Shown piece after piece: positions 56,676-64,000 of a DNA stretch of 64,000 bases (the stretch's first letter is position 1; every line of letters begins with the position of its first letter). This DNA comes from CAZSLI01 sp964607705 (lineage in GTDB: Bacteria; Actinomycetota; Coriobacteriia; Anaerosomatales; PHET01). A program made the position numbers and the translations under genes. Location of the stretch: the NCBI GenBank assembly GCA_964607705.1, contig CAZSLI010000011.1, positions 1-64,000 on the forward strand, given 5' to 3'. The notes under the pieces are model-generated. The model saw nothing but the letters and a program-made list of their open reading frames with translations, had not been told where the DNA came from and did not search any database.

Positions 56676-57992
56676 ATGGCTGCAACCGCCCCACGCGTCG
56701 CCTTCATCACCCTCGGCTGCCCCAAGAACGAGGTCGACACCGACCGCATGCGGGCGGCCGTCGCCTCCTCGGCCTACTCGCTCGCCGAGGATCCCGAAGA
56801 CGCCGACATCTTGGTCGTGAACACCTGCAGCTTCATCGAGGCCGCCACCCAGGAGTCGATCGACCTCATCATGGAGGCGGCGAGCGGCTGGGCGCCTGAG
56901 CGAGCGGGCCGAAAGCTCGTCGTCGCCGGCTGCATGCCAAGCCGCTATGGCGCCGATGCCGCCGAGGCGATGCCCGAGGTGGATGCCTTCGTCCCCGTCG
57001 CCGAGGAGAATGCCATCCTCGACGTGCTGGAACGGCTGACCGGCGTGAGCCCCAACGCCGGCGGATTCTCGGCGGGTGTGGCTTGTCCCCCTCGCACCTC
57101 GAGCGGTCCCTCTGCGTACCTTCAGGTGTCCGATGGGTGCCACCGGACGTGCGCCTATTGCACGATCCCGTCGATCCGGGGTCCCTACCGCAGTCGCGCG
57201 CTCGCCGACATCGTCGCCGAGGCAGAGTCCCTTGTCGCGCTCGGCGCCAAGGAGATCGTGCTCATCGGCCAGGACATCACGGCGTACGGGCGCGACCTCG
57301 AAGGCGGGCAGACGCTCTCCGACGTCGTGCGCGCCGTTGCGGCGGTGCCCGGGGTTGTGTGGCTGAGACTCATGTACGCACAGCCGGACGGCGTGACCGA
57401 CGAGCTCATCGATACGATGGCTTCGACGCCCAACGTCTGCCGCTACCTCGACATGCCGCTCCAGCACGCTTCGAAGTCGGTGCTTCGCGCTATGCACCGA
57501 AGCGGGGATGGCGACGCCTTTCTCGCACTCCTGGGCCGGCTGCGTGCGGCGATGCCCGACATCGTGCTGCGCACCACCCTTATCGCAGGCTTCCCGGGTG
57601 AGACACAGGCCGATATCAAGACGCTGCAGGCGTTCCTCGAGGCCGCTCGCTTCGACTACGTTGGCGTCTTCGCCTATTCGACCGAAGAAGGGACCGCTGC
57701 CGGCGCGATGACACCGCAGGTCCCGCTTCGAACTCGCCGAGCGCGAGCGCAGCGCCTGCGTGACCTGGCCGACTTCATCGGGTTCGAGAAAGCGGCGGCT
57801 CGCGTGGACTCCGAGCTGGAGGTGCTCGTCGAGGGCGTCGACCCGGATGACGGCGTCGTCTTCGGCAGATGGCGCGGCCAGGCGCCCGAGATCGACGGTG
57901 TCGTGCTGCTCGATAGCGGCCACGCAGGTGACATCGTCCGCGCAAAGATAGTCGACTCGCTCGGATACGACTTGGAAGGGGAGGTCCTGTAG
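56676..57992 (+). CDS. rimO: Ribosomal protein S12 methylthiotransferase
   Basis: This 438-aa protein starts at ATG 56676. MTTase N-terminal cluster LGCPKNEVDTDRM and VNTCSFIEAA, VVAGCMP, radical SAM motif CHRTCAYCTIP, and a C-terminal TRAM domain. RimO methylthiolates Asp88 of S12. The LGCPKNEVDTDRM motif is typical of RimO rather than MiaB. Stop codon overlaps the next GTG. Confidence 0.97.
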   Translation: MAATAPRVAFITLGCPKNEVDTDRMRAAVASSAYSLAEDPEDADILVVNTCSFIEAATQESIDLIMEAASGWAPERAGRKLVVAGCMPSRYGADAAEAMPEVDAFVPVAEENAILDVLERLTGVSPNAGGFSAGVACPPRTSSGPSAYLQVSDGCHRTCAYCTIPSIRGPYRSRALADIVAEAESLVALGAKEIVLIGQDITAYGRDLEGGQTLSDVVRAVAAVPGVVWLRLMYAQPDGVTDELIDTMASTPNVCRYLDMPLQHASKSVLRAMHRSGDGDAFLALLGRLRAAMPDIVLRTTLIAGFPGETQADIKTLQAFLEAARFDYVGVFAYSTEEGTAAGAMTPQVPLRTRRARAQRLRDLADFIGFEKAAARVDSELEVLVEGVDPDDGVVFGRWRGQAPEIDGVVLLDSGHAGDIVRAKIVDSLGYDLEGEVL

Positions 57993-58687
57993 TGGCCAAA
58001 CGGATGCAGATGAATCCTGCGAACACCGTGACCATCGCCCGCATGGTTCTCATCCCGGTGTTCCTGCTCGTGCTGCTCGCCGACTGGCCGCGCTGGATCA
58101 ACGCCACAGGCATCATCGCGGACCTGCGTCCGTGGATCGCGGCCGGCGTCTTCGCCCTTCTCGCCGGCACTGACGGCGTAGACGGCTACCTGGCTCGTTC
58201 GCGCAACGAAGTGACGACCTTCGGCAAGTTCCTCGACCCGCTCGCCGACAAGCTGCTCGTGACCGCGGCACTACTCGCTCTCATCGAGCTCAACGTCCTG
58301 CCTGCGTGGATCGCCATGGTGATCATCGCGCGCGAGTTCATCGTCAGCGGCCTGCGAATGGTCGCGTCGGCGGAGGGCACCGTCATCGCCGCTTCGTGGT
58401 ACGGCAAGGTCAAGACTGTCATCCAGATCCTCGCGATCATCGCCTTCATCATCAAAGACAGTCCGCTGCTGGCGGGCCTGGGCGCCGAGATGACCGCCTA
58501 CATCCAGGCGGCGGCATGGACTCTCATGGGTGCCGCGGTCGTGATGACGATCCTGTCCATGATCGACTACTTCCGGAGCGCAGCCGACGTCCTGGTCGGA
58601 CCGTGGACAGGCGAAGATCACCTCGGCGATGCCGGTAAGGCGGCGCTGGCGACCGCCGACGACCAGATCGACGAGACGGCAGGCTAA
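57992..58687 (+). CDS. pgsA: CDP-diacylglycerol-glycerol-3-phosphate 3-phosphatidyltransferase
   Basis: This 231-aa protein starts at GTG 57992. The CDP-alcohol phosphotransferase motif is complete: DGVDGYLARSRNEVTTFGKFLDPLADK (in part DGYLARSRNEVTTFGKFLD). Five to six transmembrane helices. Makes phosphatidylglycerol phosphate. The C-terminus is longer than usual by about 40 residues. Before cinA as in Bacillus. Confidence 0.95.
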   Translation: MAKRMQMNPANTVTIARMVLIPVFLLVLLADWPRWINATGIIADLRPWIAAGVFALLAGTDGVDGYLARSRNEVTTFGKFLDPLADKLLVTAALLALIELNVLPAWIAMVIIAREFIVSGLRMVASAEGTVIAASWYGKVKTVIQILAIIAFIIKDSPLLAGLGAEMTAYIQAAAWTLMGAAVVMTILSMIDYFRSAADVLVGPWTGEDHLGDAGKAALATADDQIDETAG

Positions 58688-58688
58688 C

Positions 58689-59912
58689 ATGCCGGGCACG
58701 GCGGCCATCATCACGGTCGGCTCCGAGCTGGTCGAGGGGCTGCGCGTCGACACCAACACGGCTGAGATCGCGCGCTCGTTGGGACCACGAGGGTTCGCGG
58801 TCACGGAATGCGTGTCGGTCGGCGATGACATCGCGCTTCTCGCCGACCTGATCGGACGCCTCACGGCCTCTGTGTCGCTGGTAGTCGTCACCGGCGGCTT
58901 GGGACCCACTCACGACGACATCACCCGCGAGGCGGCGTCTCGTGCGCTCGGCGCGCCACTCGAGAGGGACCCTCGGCTGGTCGCGCTGCTGCAACCGGCC
59001 GTCAGCAGGCACCTCGACGCCGAGGCGGCCCAGCAGGTGCTCACTCAGGCCGACGTGCTTGCGGGGGCGGAGGTCATGGATCCCACCACGGGCACTGCTC
59101 CCGGACTGATCGCATCCACGCCCGCAGGCCACTTGGTGCTGCTCCCCGGGCCCCCGAGCGAGATGCGGCCCATGCTGGCGCGGTTCCTCGGCAGATATCC
59201 GCTGGTGCGGGCAGAGGCCGCAGAGCTGGGCGTCGTGGGATTGGGAGAGTCGGATGCTCAGGTGCGCACGCAGCGAGCGCTCGCCGCGCATCCGGGCATC
59301 GCGCTCACGGTGCTCGCGCGTCCGGGCGACGTGCGGGTGTTGCTGCTTGACGATGGTGCCGGCGCCGAGGAGCTTGCCGCCGCGGCGCACTCGGTCGCCG
59401 AGGCACTCGGACCCAGTTGCTACACGACCACCGGCGAGACCCTCGAGCAGGCGCTCGTGCAGGCGGCCATGACCGCAGGCGTGTCCCTCGCGACCGCCGA
59501 ATCGTGCACGGGCGGCCTCGTGGGCGGCGCGATCACGGAGGTCGCCGGCTCCTCGGAGGTCTACCGGGGCGGCGTGGTGAGCTACAGCAATGAGGCGAAG
59601 GCCTCGCTGCTCGGCGTCCCGGAGGAACTGCTCGCCGAATATGGGGCGGTCAGCGAACCCGTGGCACGGGCGATGGCTGAAGGTGCGCGGGTCCGGCTGG
59701 GCGCCGATGTCGCGGTCTCGGTCACGGGCATCGCCGGTCCTGACGGCGGCACCGCCGACAAGCCCGTGGGGCTCGTGTGGTTCGCCGTGGCATCGCGTTC
59801 GGGCACCGAGGTACACGAGAAGCGATTCCAGGGCGGGTCTCGGTCGTCCGTGCGCATGCGGGCCGTTGCGACCGCGCTCGACCTGCTCAGACTCGAGGTC
59901 CTGAGGCCATGA
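58689..59912 (+). CDS. cinA: CinA, competence/damage-inducible protein (nicotinamide-nucleotide amidase)
   Basis: This 407-aa protein starts at ATG 58689. N-terminal MoaB-like domain (AAIITVGSELVEGLRVDTNT, VVTGGLGPTHDDITREA) and C-terminal CinA domain (TAESCTGGLVGGAITEVAGS, VSVTGIAGPDGGT) are both complete. It deamidates NMN and hydrolyses ADP-ribose in known homologues. Stop overlaps the thpR start (ATGA). Ahead of recA as in Streptococcus and Bacillus. Confidence 0.96.
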   Translation: MPGTAAIITVGSELVEGLRVDTNTAEIARSLGPRGFAVTECVSVGDDIALLADLIGRLTASVSLVVVTGGLGPTHDDITREAASRALGAPLERDPRLVALLQPAVSRHLDAEAAQQVLTQADVLAGAEVMDPTTGTAPGLIASTPAGHLVLLPGPPSEMRPMLARFLGRYPLVRAEAAELGVVGLGESDAQVRTQRALAAHPGIALTVLARPGDVRVLLLDDGAGAEELAAAAHSVAEALGPSCYTTTGETLEQALVQAAMTAGVSLATAESCTGGLVGGAITEVAGSSEVYRGGVVSYSNEAKASLLGVPEELLAEYGAVSEPVARAMAEGARVRLGADVAVSVTGIAGPDGGTADKPVGLVWFAVASRSGTEVHEKRFQGGSRSSVRMRAVATALDLLRLEVLRP

Positions 59913-60493
59913 GCGCTGTGCGGTGCTTCGTGGGCGTCCCGCTCGCGTCGTGCCTTAGCGGCCCGCTCGTGCGCGCATGCGACGCCATCAAGGCCGCCGA
60001 CCCCGCTTGGCGCGACGAGAAGTGGGTCGCCGAGGAGAACCTCCACCTCACGTTGAAGTTCCTCGGCAGCCTCGATGAGGGGCACGTACCTGCGCTGACG
60101 GAGGCGCTTGGCGTCGCTGTCGGGAAGACCGAGCGGTTCGAACTTCCTGTGGCCGGCATACGCGCGGTCCCGGGTACCAAGCGCTGCCGCATGCTCTGGG
60201 CGGCATGGCTTGATCCCGACGGCACGTGTGCGTCGCTCGCCGAGTCGGTCGACCGGGCTGCGCTCGCCTTCGGGATCGCCCTGGAGGAGCGGGCGTTCAA
60301 GCCGCACGCGACGCTGTGTCGAGCGCGCCGCCCGCGATCGCTCGAAGCATCCGCACTTAACGCCGCTGAGCTGGTGCTTTCTGCCGCTCCACAGTCAATG
60401 TCAGTGGGTACCGTTACGTTGTTTGCGAGCCGGCTGACGCCGCGCGGACCGATCTACTCGGAACTCGCCTCCTGGCACCTCTGGGGGGAGTGA
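59909..60493 (+). CDS. thpR: RNA 2',3'-cyclic phosphodiesterase
   Basis: This 194-aa protein starts at ATG 59909, overlapping cinA. Two H-x-T/A-L motifs of 2H phosphoesterases are present: NLHLTLKFLGS and KPHATLCRA. It opens 2',3'-cyclic phosphates to 2'-phosphates, formerly called 2'-5' RNA ligase (LigT). Between cinA and recA. Confidence 0.95.
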   Translation: MSAVRCFVGVPLASCLSGPLVRACDAIKAADPAWRDEKWVAEENLHLTLKFLGSLDEGHVPALTEALGVAVGKTERFELPVAGIRAVPGTKRCRMLWAAWLDPDGTCASLAESVDRAALAFGIALEERAFKPHATLCRARRPRSLEASALNAAELVLSAAPQSMSVGTVTLFASRLTPRGPIYSELASWHLWGE

Positions 60494-60558
60494 CCGGGCA
60501 GCAGCTCCGAGGCGTCGGGCTCGCGGCGCAGCCGGCTCAACCCGGCACTGAAACGCCG

Positions 60559-60587
60559 TTGACATCGAACACGTGTTCGTGTAGGTT
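60559..60587 (+). promoter_or_regulatory. recA promoter with LexA (SOS) box
   Basis: -35 TTGACA (60559-60564), 17-bp spacer, -10-like TAGGTT (60582-60587). Within the spacer CGAACACGTGTTCG (60566-60579) is a perfect CGAAC-N4-GTTCG LexA box. This implies SOS control of recA-recX. Confidence 0.93.
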
Positions 60588-60635
60588 CGACGCAGCCCCG
60601 AGGGGTCCCGCCGAGGGATAAAGGAGCAAGTGGGC

Positions 60636-61679
60636 ATGGATGCCAACCAGAACAAGATGCTCGACGTAACGAAGGACCAGATCGAAAAGAAGTTCGGCAA
60701 GGGCGCGATCATGAAGCTCGGCGAACATGCCGCGAGCGTGCAGATCGAAGCGATCCCCACCGGCTCTCTGGCCCTCGACGCCGCGCTCGGCATCGGCGGG
60801 GTGCCGCGAGGCCGCATCGTGGAGATCTACGGACCCGAGTCGAGCGGTAAGACCACGCTCGCGCTTCAGATCATCGCCGAGGCGCAGGCGATGGGCGGCG
60901 TCGCGGCGTTCATCGACGCGGAGCACGCGCTCGACCCGGCCTATGCGTCGCGGCTCGGGGTCGACATTCAGGAGATCCTGATCAGCCAGCCTGACACCGG
61001 CGAGCAAGGCCTCGAGATCTGCGACATGCTGGTCAGAAGCGGTGCTGTCGACGTCATCGTCATCGACTCCGTCGCTGCGCTCGTGCCTCGTGCAGAGCTC
61101 GAGGGCGAGATGGGCGATGCCTCGGTCGGCTTGCAGGCCCGCCTCATGAGCCAGGCGCTCCGCAAGCTCGCCGGCTCGCTCAACCGCTCCAACACCACCT
61201 GCATCTTCATCAACCAGCTGCGCGAGAAGATCGGGGTGATGTTCGGCAGCCCGGAGACCACGACCGGCGGGCGAGCCCTCAAGTTCTTCTCGACGGTTCG
61301 TATCGACGTCCGCCGCATCGACTCGATCAAGCAGGGCACCGACATCGTCGGCAACCGCGTGCGCGCCAAGGTCGTCAAGAACAAGGTCGCGGCGCCGTTC
61401 CGCCAGGCGGAGTTCGATCTGATGTACGGCAGCGGCATCAGCAAGGAGGGCTCTATCCTCGACCTTGGAGTCGAAGAGGGCATCGTCTCCAAGTCGGGCG
61501 CCTGGTACACCTACGGCGAAGAGCGCCTCGGTCAAGGTCGTGAGGCGGCAAAGGAGTACCTGCGCGAGAATCCCAACATCCGCAACGAGGTTGAGGCGAA
61601 GATCCGGATCTCGCTGGATCTGCCGGTGGTCGATCACCTGGCGCCCGCCGCCGAGGAACCGGTTGCGGCCGAGAAGTAG
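60636..61679 (+). CDS. recA: RecA recombinase
   Basis: This 347-aa protein is read from ATG 60636; GTG 60630 is closer to AAAGGAG and gives two more residues. Walker A EIYGPESSGKTTLALQ, the FIDAEHALDPAYA region, loop L1/L2 blocks (VDVIVIDSVAALVPRAELEG, NTTCIFINQLREKIGVMFGSPET in part) are complete. Central to recombination and SOS induction. Under the LexA box upstream; recX follows by ten bases. Confidence 0.98.
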   Translation: MDANQNKMLDVTKDQIEKKFGKGAIMKLGEHAASVQIEAIPTGSLALDAALGIGGVPRGRIVEIYGPESSGKTTLALQIIAEAQAMGGVAAFIDAEHALDPAYASRLGVDIQEILISQPDTGEQGLEICDMLVRSGAVDVIVIDSVAALVPRAELEGEMGDASVGLQARLMSQALRKLAGSLNRSNTTCIFINQLREKIGVMFGSPETTTGGRALKFFSTVRIDVRRIDSIKQGTDIVGNRVRAKVVKNKVAAPFRQAEFDLMYGSGISKEGSILDLGVEEGIVSKSGAWYTYGEERLGQGREAAKEYLRENPNIRNEVEAKIRISLDLPVVDHLAPAAEEPVAAEK

Positions 61680-61688
61680 GTCAGAAGC

Positions 61689-62339
61689 GTGCTGGTCACC
61701 ATCGATCGCATCGAGACCGCCGGGCCGGATCGCCGTGCCCGGCGGCTCGTGTTTTCCGGGTTCGACGCTGAGCCACGGCTCACGTCGGCCTCAGCGGTCA
61801 AGGAACTTGGGCTCGAGCCGGGCAGCGGCGTTGATCTCGCCTCGCTCGAAGCGGACTTGGCCGAGGCCGAAGCCCACCTGGCGCGCGAACGGGCTGTGCG
61901 CATCCTCGAGCATCGTGAGCGCTCCGCGCACGAGCTGCGCACGCGACTCATCGACGATGGCTATCCCCGTGAGCTGGCCGAGGAGATCGTCGACCGCTAC
62001 TTGGAGCTGGGCCTCGTCGACGATGCGCGGTTCGCCGCGCTATGGGTGCGGACGAGAGCAGGCGCCGGCTTCGGACGACAGCGTATCCAGCGCGAGCTCG
62101 CCACCAAGGGCATCGATGAGGAGACCGCTCGACACGCGCTCGACGAGATCCTCCACGCCGATGATGAGGCGAGTCGGGCGCGGGCCGTGCTGGGTTCACG
62201 GATCCCGCGTGACCGAGCCGAGCGAGAGAGGCTGATCGCCCGCCTCGTGCGCAAGGGATTCGGGCTGTCCGCCGCCCTGTCGGCAGTCGACGCGACCTCC
62301 TCGGATGAGGCCATAGAGGACGACTTTCAGCCTGGTTAG
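61689..62339 (+). CDS. recX: Regulatory protein RecX
   Basis: This 216-aa protein starts at GTG 61689. Three RecX tandem helix repeats: ERSAHELRTRLIDDGYPRELAEEIVDRYLELGLVDDARFA (in part LRTRLIDDGYPRELAEEIVD), GAGFGRQRIQRELATKGIDEE and ARLVRKGFGLSAALSAV. RecX limits RecA filament growth. Co-transcribed with recA. Confidence 0.96.
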   Translation: MLVTIDRIETAGPDRRARRLVFSGFDAEPRLTSASAVKELGLEPGSGVDLASLEADLAEAEAHLARERAVRILEHRERSAHELRTRLIDDGYPRELAEEIVDRYLELGLVDDARFAALWVRTRAGAGFGRQRIQRELATKGIDEETARHALDEILHADDEASRARAVLGSRIPRDRAERERLIARLVRKGFGLSAALSAVDATSSDEAIEDDFQPG

Positions 62340-62650
62340 AGCGGGTTTCGGGGGTGCCGGTACACCCGCCGTGACCTTGACGAAAACTGCAGGTGAACGG
62401 TAGGATTCAACTCGGCATCCGTGATCATTCGCCGATGAGTCACTGCCTGGCCCTCGGCGATTTGCACTACAGCAACGCAAGACCCGCACCCGTTCCGGCC
62501 CCAAGGGGCCGTTTCGCGTATGTCCGGGTTACCGGAGCTGAAGAGCGCCCGATCACGGTGCCGGACGTACGCCGTCCGGCCTTTTCTTTGGCCCAAGGCG
62601 TGCCTCCGCCCATGACACTTGTGCAGGACTGACACCTGAAAGGGGGGCGC
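62340..62650 (+). promoter_or_regulatory. recX-rny intergenic region, structured leader or terminator region
   Basis: About 310 bases with no convincing gene; a 79-aa frame at 62393-62632 has biased composition and no ribosome site. It contains small inverted repeats (GGCCCCAAGGGGCC near 62500) and a good hairpin with T-rich tail near its end. Could be recX terminator plus rny promoter, or a transcribed 5' leader of rny. Confidence 0.5.
62560..62589 (+). terminator. Rho-independent terminator or attenuator before rny
   Basis: GCCGGAC (62560-62566), loop GTACGCC, GTCCGGC (62574-62580), then CTTTTCTTTG. It lies 60 bases before the rny start and 220 after recX, so it may stop the recA-recX message or regulate rny. 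Confidence 0.75.
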
Positions 62651-64000
62651 ATGCAGACAGCAACCGTGATCACCGGCTTCGTGATGCTTCTCGTCGGCAT
62701 GGCCCTCGGCTATGCGATCAACCGCTACCTGATCAAGGACCGTACCTCGCGTGCCGCCGAAGATGCGGAACGCTTGGTTCGCGATGCGGAGAAGCAGGCC
62801 GAGACGCTCAAGAAGGAAGCGCTCATCGAGGCCAAGGACCAGATCTTCCGCATGAAGCAGGATGCGGAAGCCGAGGCCAAGGAGCGCCGCAAGGAACTGA
62901 CCGCTCTCGAGACCCGTCTCGGACAGCGTGAGGAGTCGATCGACCGGCGCGCCGAGTCCCTCGACAAGCGCGAACACCAGCTGTCCTCGGTCCAGGGACA
63001 GATCACCAAGCGCGAGAAGGACCTCGAGGAGATGGTGGAGCAGGAGCGTCTGCGCCTCGAGGCCGTCGCCGGCATGACTGCCGACGAAGCGCGCAACGAG
63101 CTCATGTCGCGCATCCAAGACGACGTCAAGCGTGACGCCGCCGCCTACATCCGCGAGACCGAGGCGCGTGCCCGCGAGGAAGCCGACAAGAAGGCCCGCA
63201 ACATCGTCGGCATCGCCATCCAGCGCGTGGCCGCCGATCACACGGCGGAATCGACCGTGTCGGTCGTGCACATCCCGAGCGACGACATGAAGGGCCGCAT
63301 CATCGGCCGCGAGGGCCGCAACATCCGCGCCTTCGAGCAGATGACCGGCATCAACCTGATCATCGATGACACCCCTGAGGCCGTCATCCTGTCGAGCTTC
63401 GACCCGGTGCGGCGTGAGATCGGGCGTATCACGCTCGAGACGCTCATCGCCGACGGCCGGATCCACCCGGCACGCATCGAAGAGATGTTCAACAAAGCCG
63501 AGACGCTCGTCACGCAGCAGATCCACGAGGCCGGCGAGCAGGCGGCGTTCGATGCCGGCGTGCATAACCTGCACCCCGAGATCGTCCGAACGCTCGGTCG
63601 CCTCAAGTTCCGCACGAGCTACGGCCAGAACGTGCTCAACCACGCGCTCGAGGTCTCGTGGCTGGCAGGCGTCATGGCGAGCGAGATCGGCGTAGACCCG
63701 ACGCTCGCGAAGCGCGCCGGCCTCCTCCACGACCTCGGCAAGGCCATCGACCACGAGATCGAGGGCCCTCACGCGGTCATCGGCGCCGACCTCGCCCGAC
63801 GCATGAACGAGCCCAAGGCGATCGTCCACGCGATCGAGGCGCACCACGCCGACGTCGAGCCGCAGACCATCGAGGCCGTGCTCGTTCAGGCCGCCGATGC
63901 CATCAGCGCGGGCCGTCCCGGCGCGCGTCGCGAGACGCTCGAGAGCTACATCAAGCGCCTCGAGAAGCTTGAGGCCGTGGCCAACTCGCACAAGGGCGTC
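62651..64000 (+). CDS. rny: Ribonuclease Y (3' end outside window)
   Basis: The 450 visible codons start at ATG 62651 after AAAGGGGGG and run off the window. N-terminal transmembrane helix (VITGFVMLLVGMALGYAI), long charged coiled coil (about 35-165), KH domain (KGRIIGREGRNIRAFEQMTG) and the HD domain (LNHALEVSWLAG, AGLLHDLGKAIDHEIEG) are present. Membrane-bound endonuclease that starts mRNA decay. About 60-70 residues are missing compared with the usual 510-520. Confidence 0.96.
   Translation, partial: MQTATVITGFVMLLVGMALGYAINRYLIKDRTSRAAEDAERLVRDAEKQAETLKKEALIEAKDQIFRMKQDAEAEAKERRKELTALETRLGQREESIDRRAESLDKREHQLSSVQGQITKREKDLEEMVEQERLRLEAVAGMTADEARNELMSRIQDDVKRDAAAYIRETEARAREEADKKARNIVGIAIQRVAADHTAESTVSVVHIPSDDMKGRIIGREGRNIRAFEQMTGINLIIDDTPEAVILSSFDPVRREIGRITLETLIADGRIHPARIEEMFNKAETLVTQQIHEAGEQAAFDAGVHNLHPEIVRTLGRLKFRTSYGQNVLNHALEVSWLAGVMASEIGVDPTLAKRAGLLHDLGKAIDHEIEGPHAVIGADLARRMNEPKAIVHAIEAHHADVEPQTIEAVLVQAADAISAGRPGARRETLESYIKRLEKLEAVANSHKGV

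Noticed and set aside
62393..62632. 79-aa ORF between recX and rny
   Set aside because: No ribosome site, Pro/Arg-rich, overlaps the terminator hairpin.
1..64000. tRNA and rRNA genes
   Set aside because: No cloverleaf with intact T-loop and CCA-adjacent stem was found; GGTTCGAA-like words (for example near 33294) are inside protein genes.

Overview
The window is about 63% GC or higher, reads with dense GTG/TTG starts, and carries a Gram-positive/actinobacterial SOS box (CGAAC-N4-GTTCG) in the recA promoter. The housekeeping order M16 protease - dapB - lysC - dapA - RNase J - ftsK - rodZ-like - rimO - pgsA - cinA - thpR - recA - recX - rny resembles the dapA-recA-rny neighbourhood of Firmicutes and deep-branching Actinobacteria. 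With a tungsten-type aldehyde:ferredoxin oxidoreductase operon, this suggests an anaerobic, high-GC, Coriobacteriia-like actinobacterium. That placement is an inference. Two runs of exactly 100 N (20364-20463 and 42394-42493) show a scaffolded draft assembly.

Positions 1-7582 are an integron gene-cassette array. Nine attC sites of 83-95 bp (four are exactly 92 bp and nearly identical) each follow a + strand gene, often with the stop codon inside the site, and each carries an R'' box like CTAACAA and an R' box like GTTAGAC, with complementary inner arms. No integrase gene or attI is in the window; the orientation implies they would lie to the left of position 1. Cassette products are a SEC-C protein, a protein with a possible nucleotidyl-cyclase-like fold, a YdjM-like membrane hydrolase with a topoisomerase-type zinc ribbon, a NYN-LOTUS protein, a TetR/membrane-protein pair with two twin operators, and several small membrane proteins.

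From 7583 to 10655 the array decays: a diguanylate cyclase and membrane proteins are separated by increasingly degenerate attC-like sites. At 10980-18904 a minus-strand AOR operon (cytochrome b, Tat-exported FeS protein, AOR, a 134-aa unknown, a B12-binding radical SAM protein, a lipoprotein) faces a divergent protein with a degenerate Fic domain and winged helix, the likely regulator. More fossil attC-like sites and a ferredoxin fragment occur at 18949-25240, around adenosine deaminase and several small enzymes.

Positions 25254-45490 hold a loose collection of single genes and small operons: five acetyltransferase genes in the whole accessory region (one a double-GNAT fusion, one AAC(3)-I-like), two DUF1697 paralogues, START-like and VOC proteins, a PadR-controlled ABC exporter operon, TspO, AlkD-like and Ogt DNA repair proteins, RlmA (interrupted by a gap) and an FKBP lipoprotein with a clear terminator. 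From 45587 to the right edge is conserved core: lysine/diaminopimelate synthesis, RNA turnover (RNase J and RNase Y), envelope recycling, chromosome segregation, phospholipid synthesis, and SOS recombination repair.
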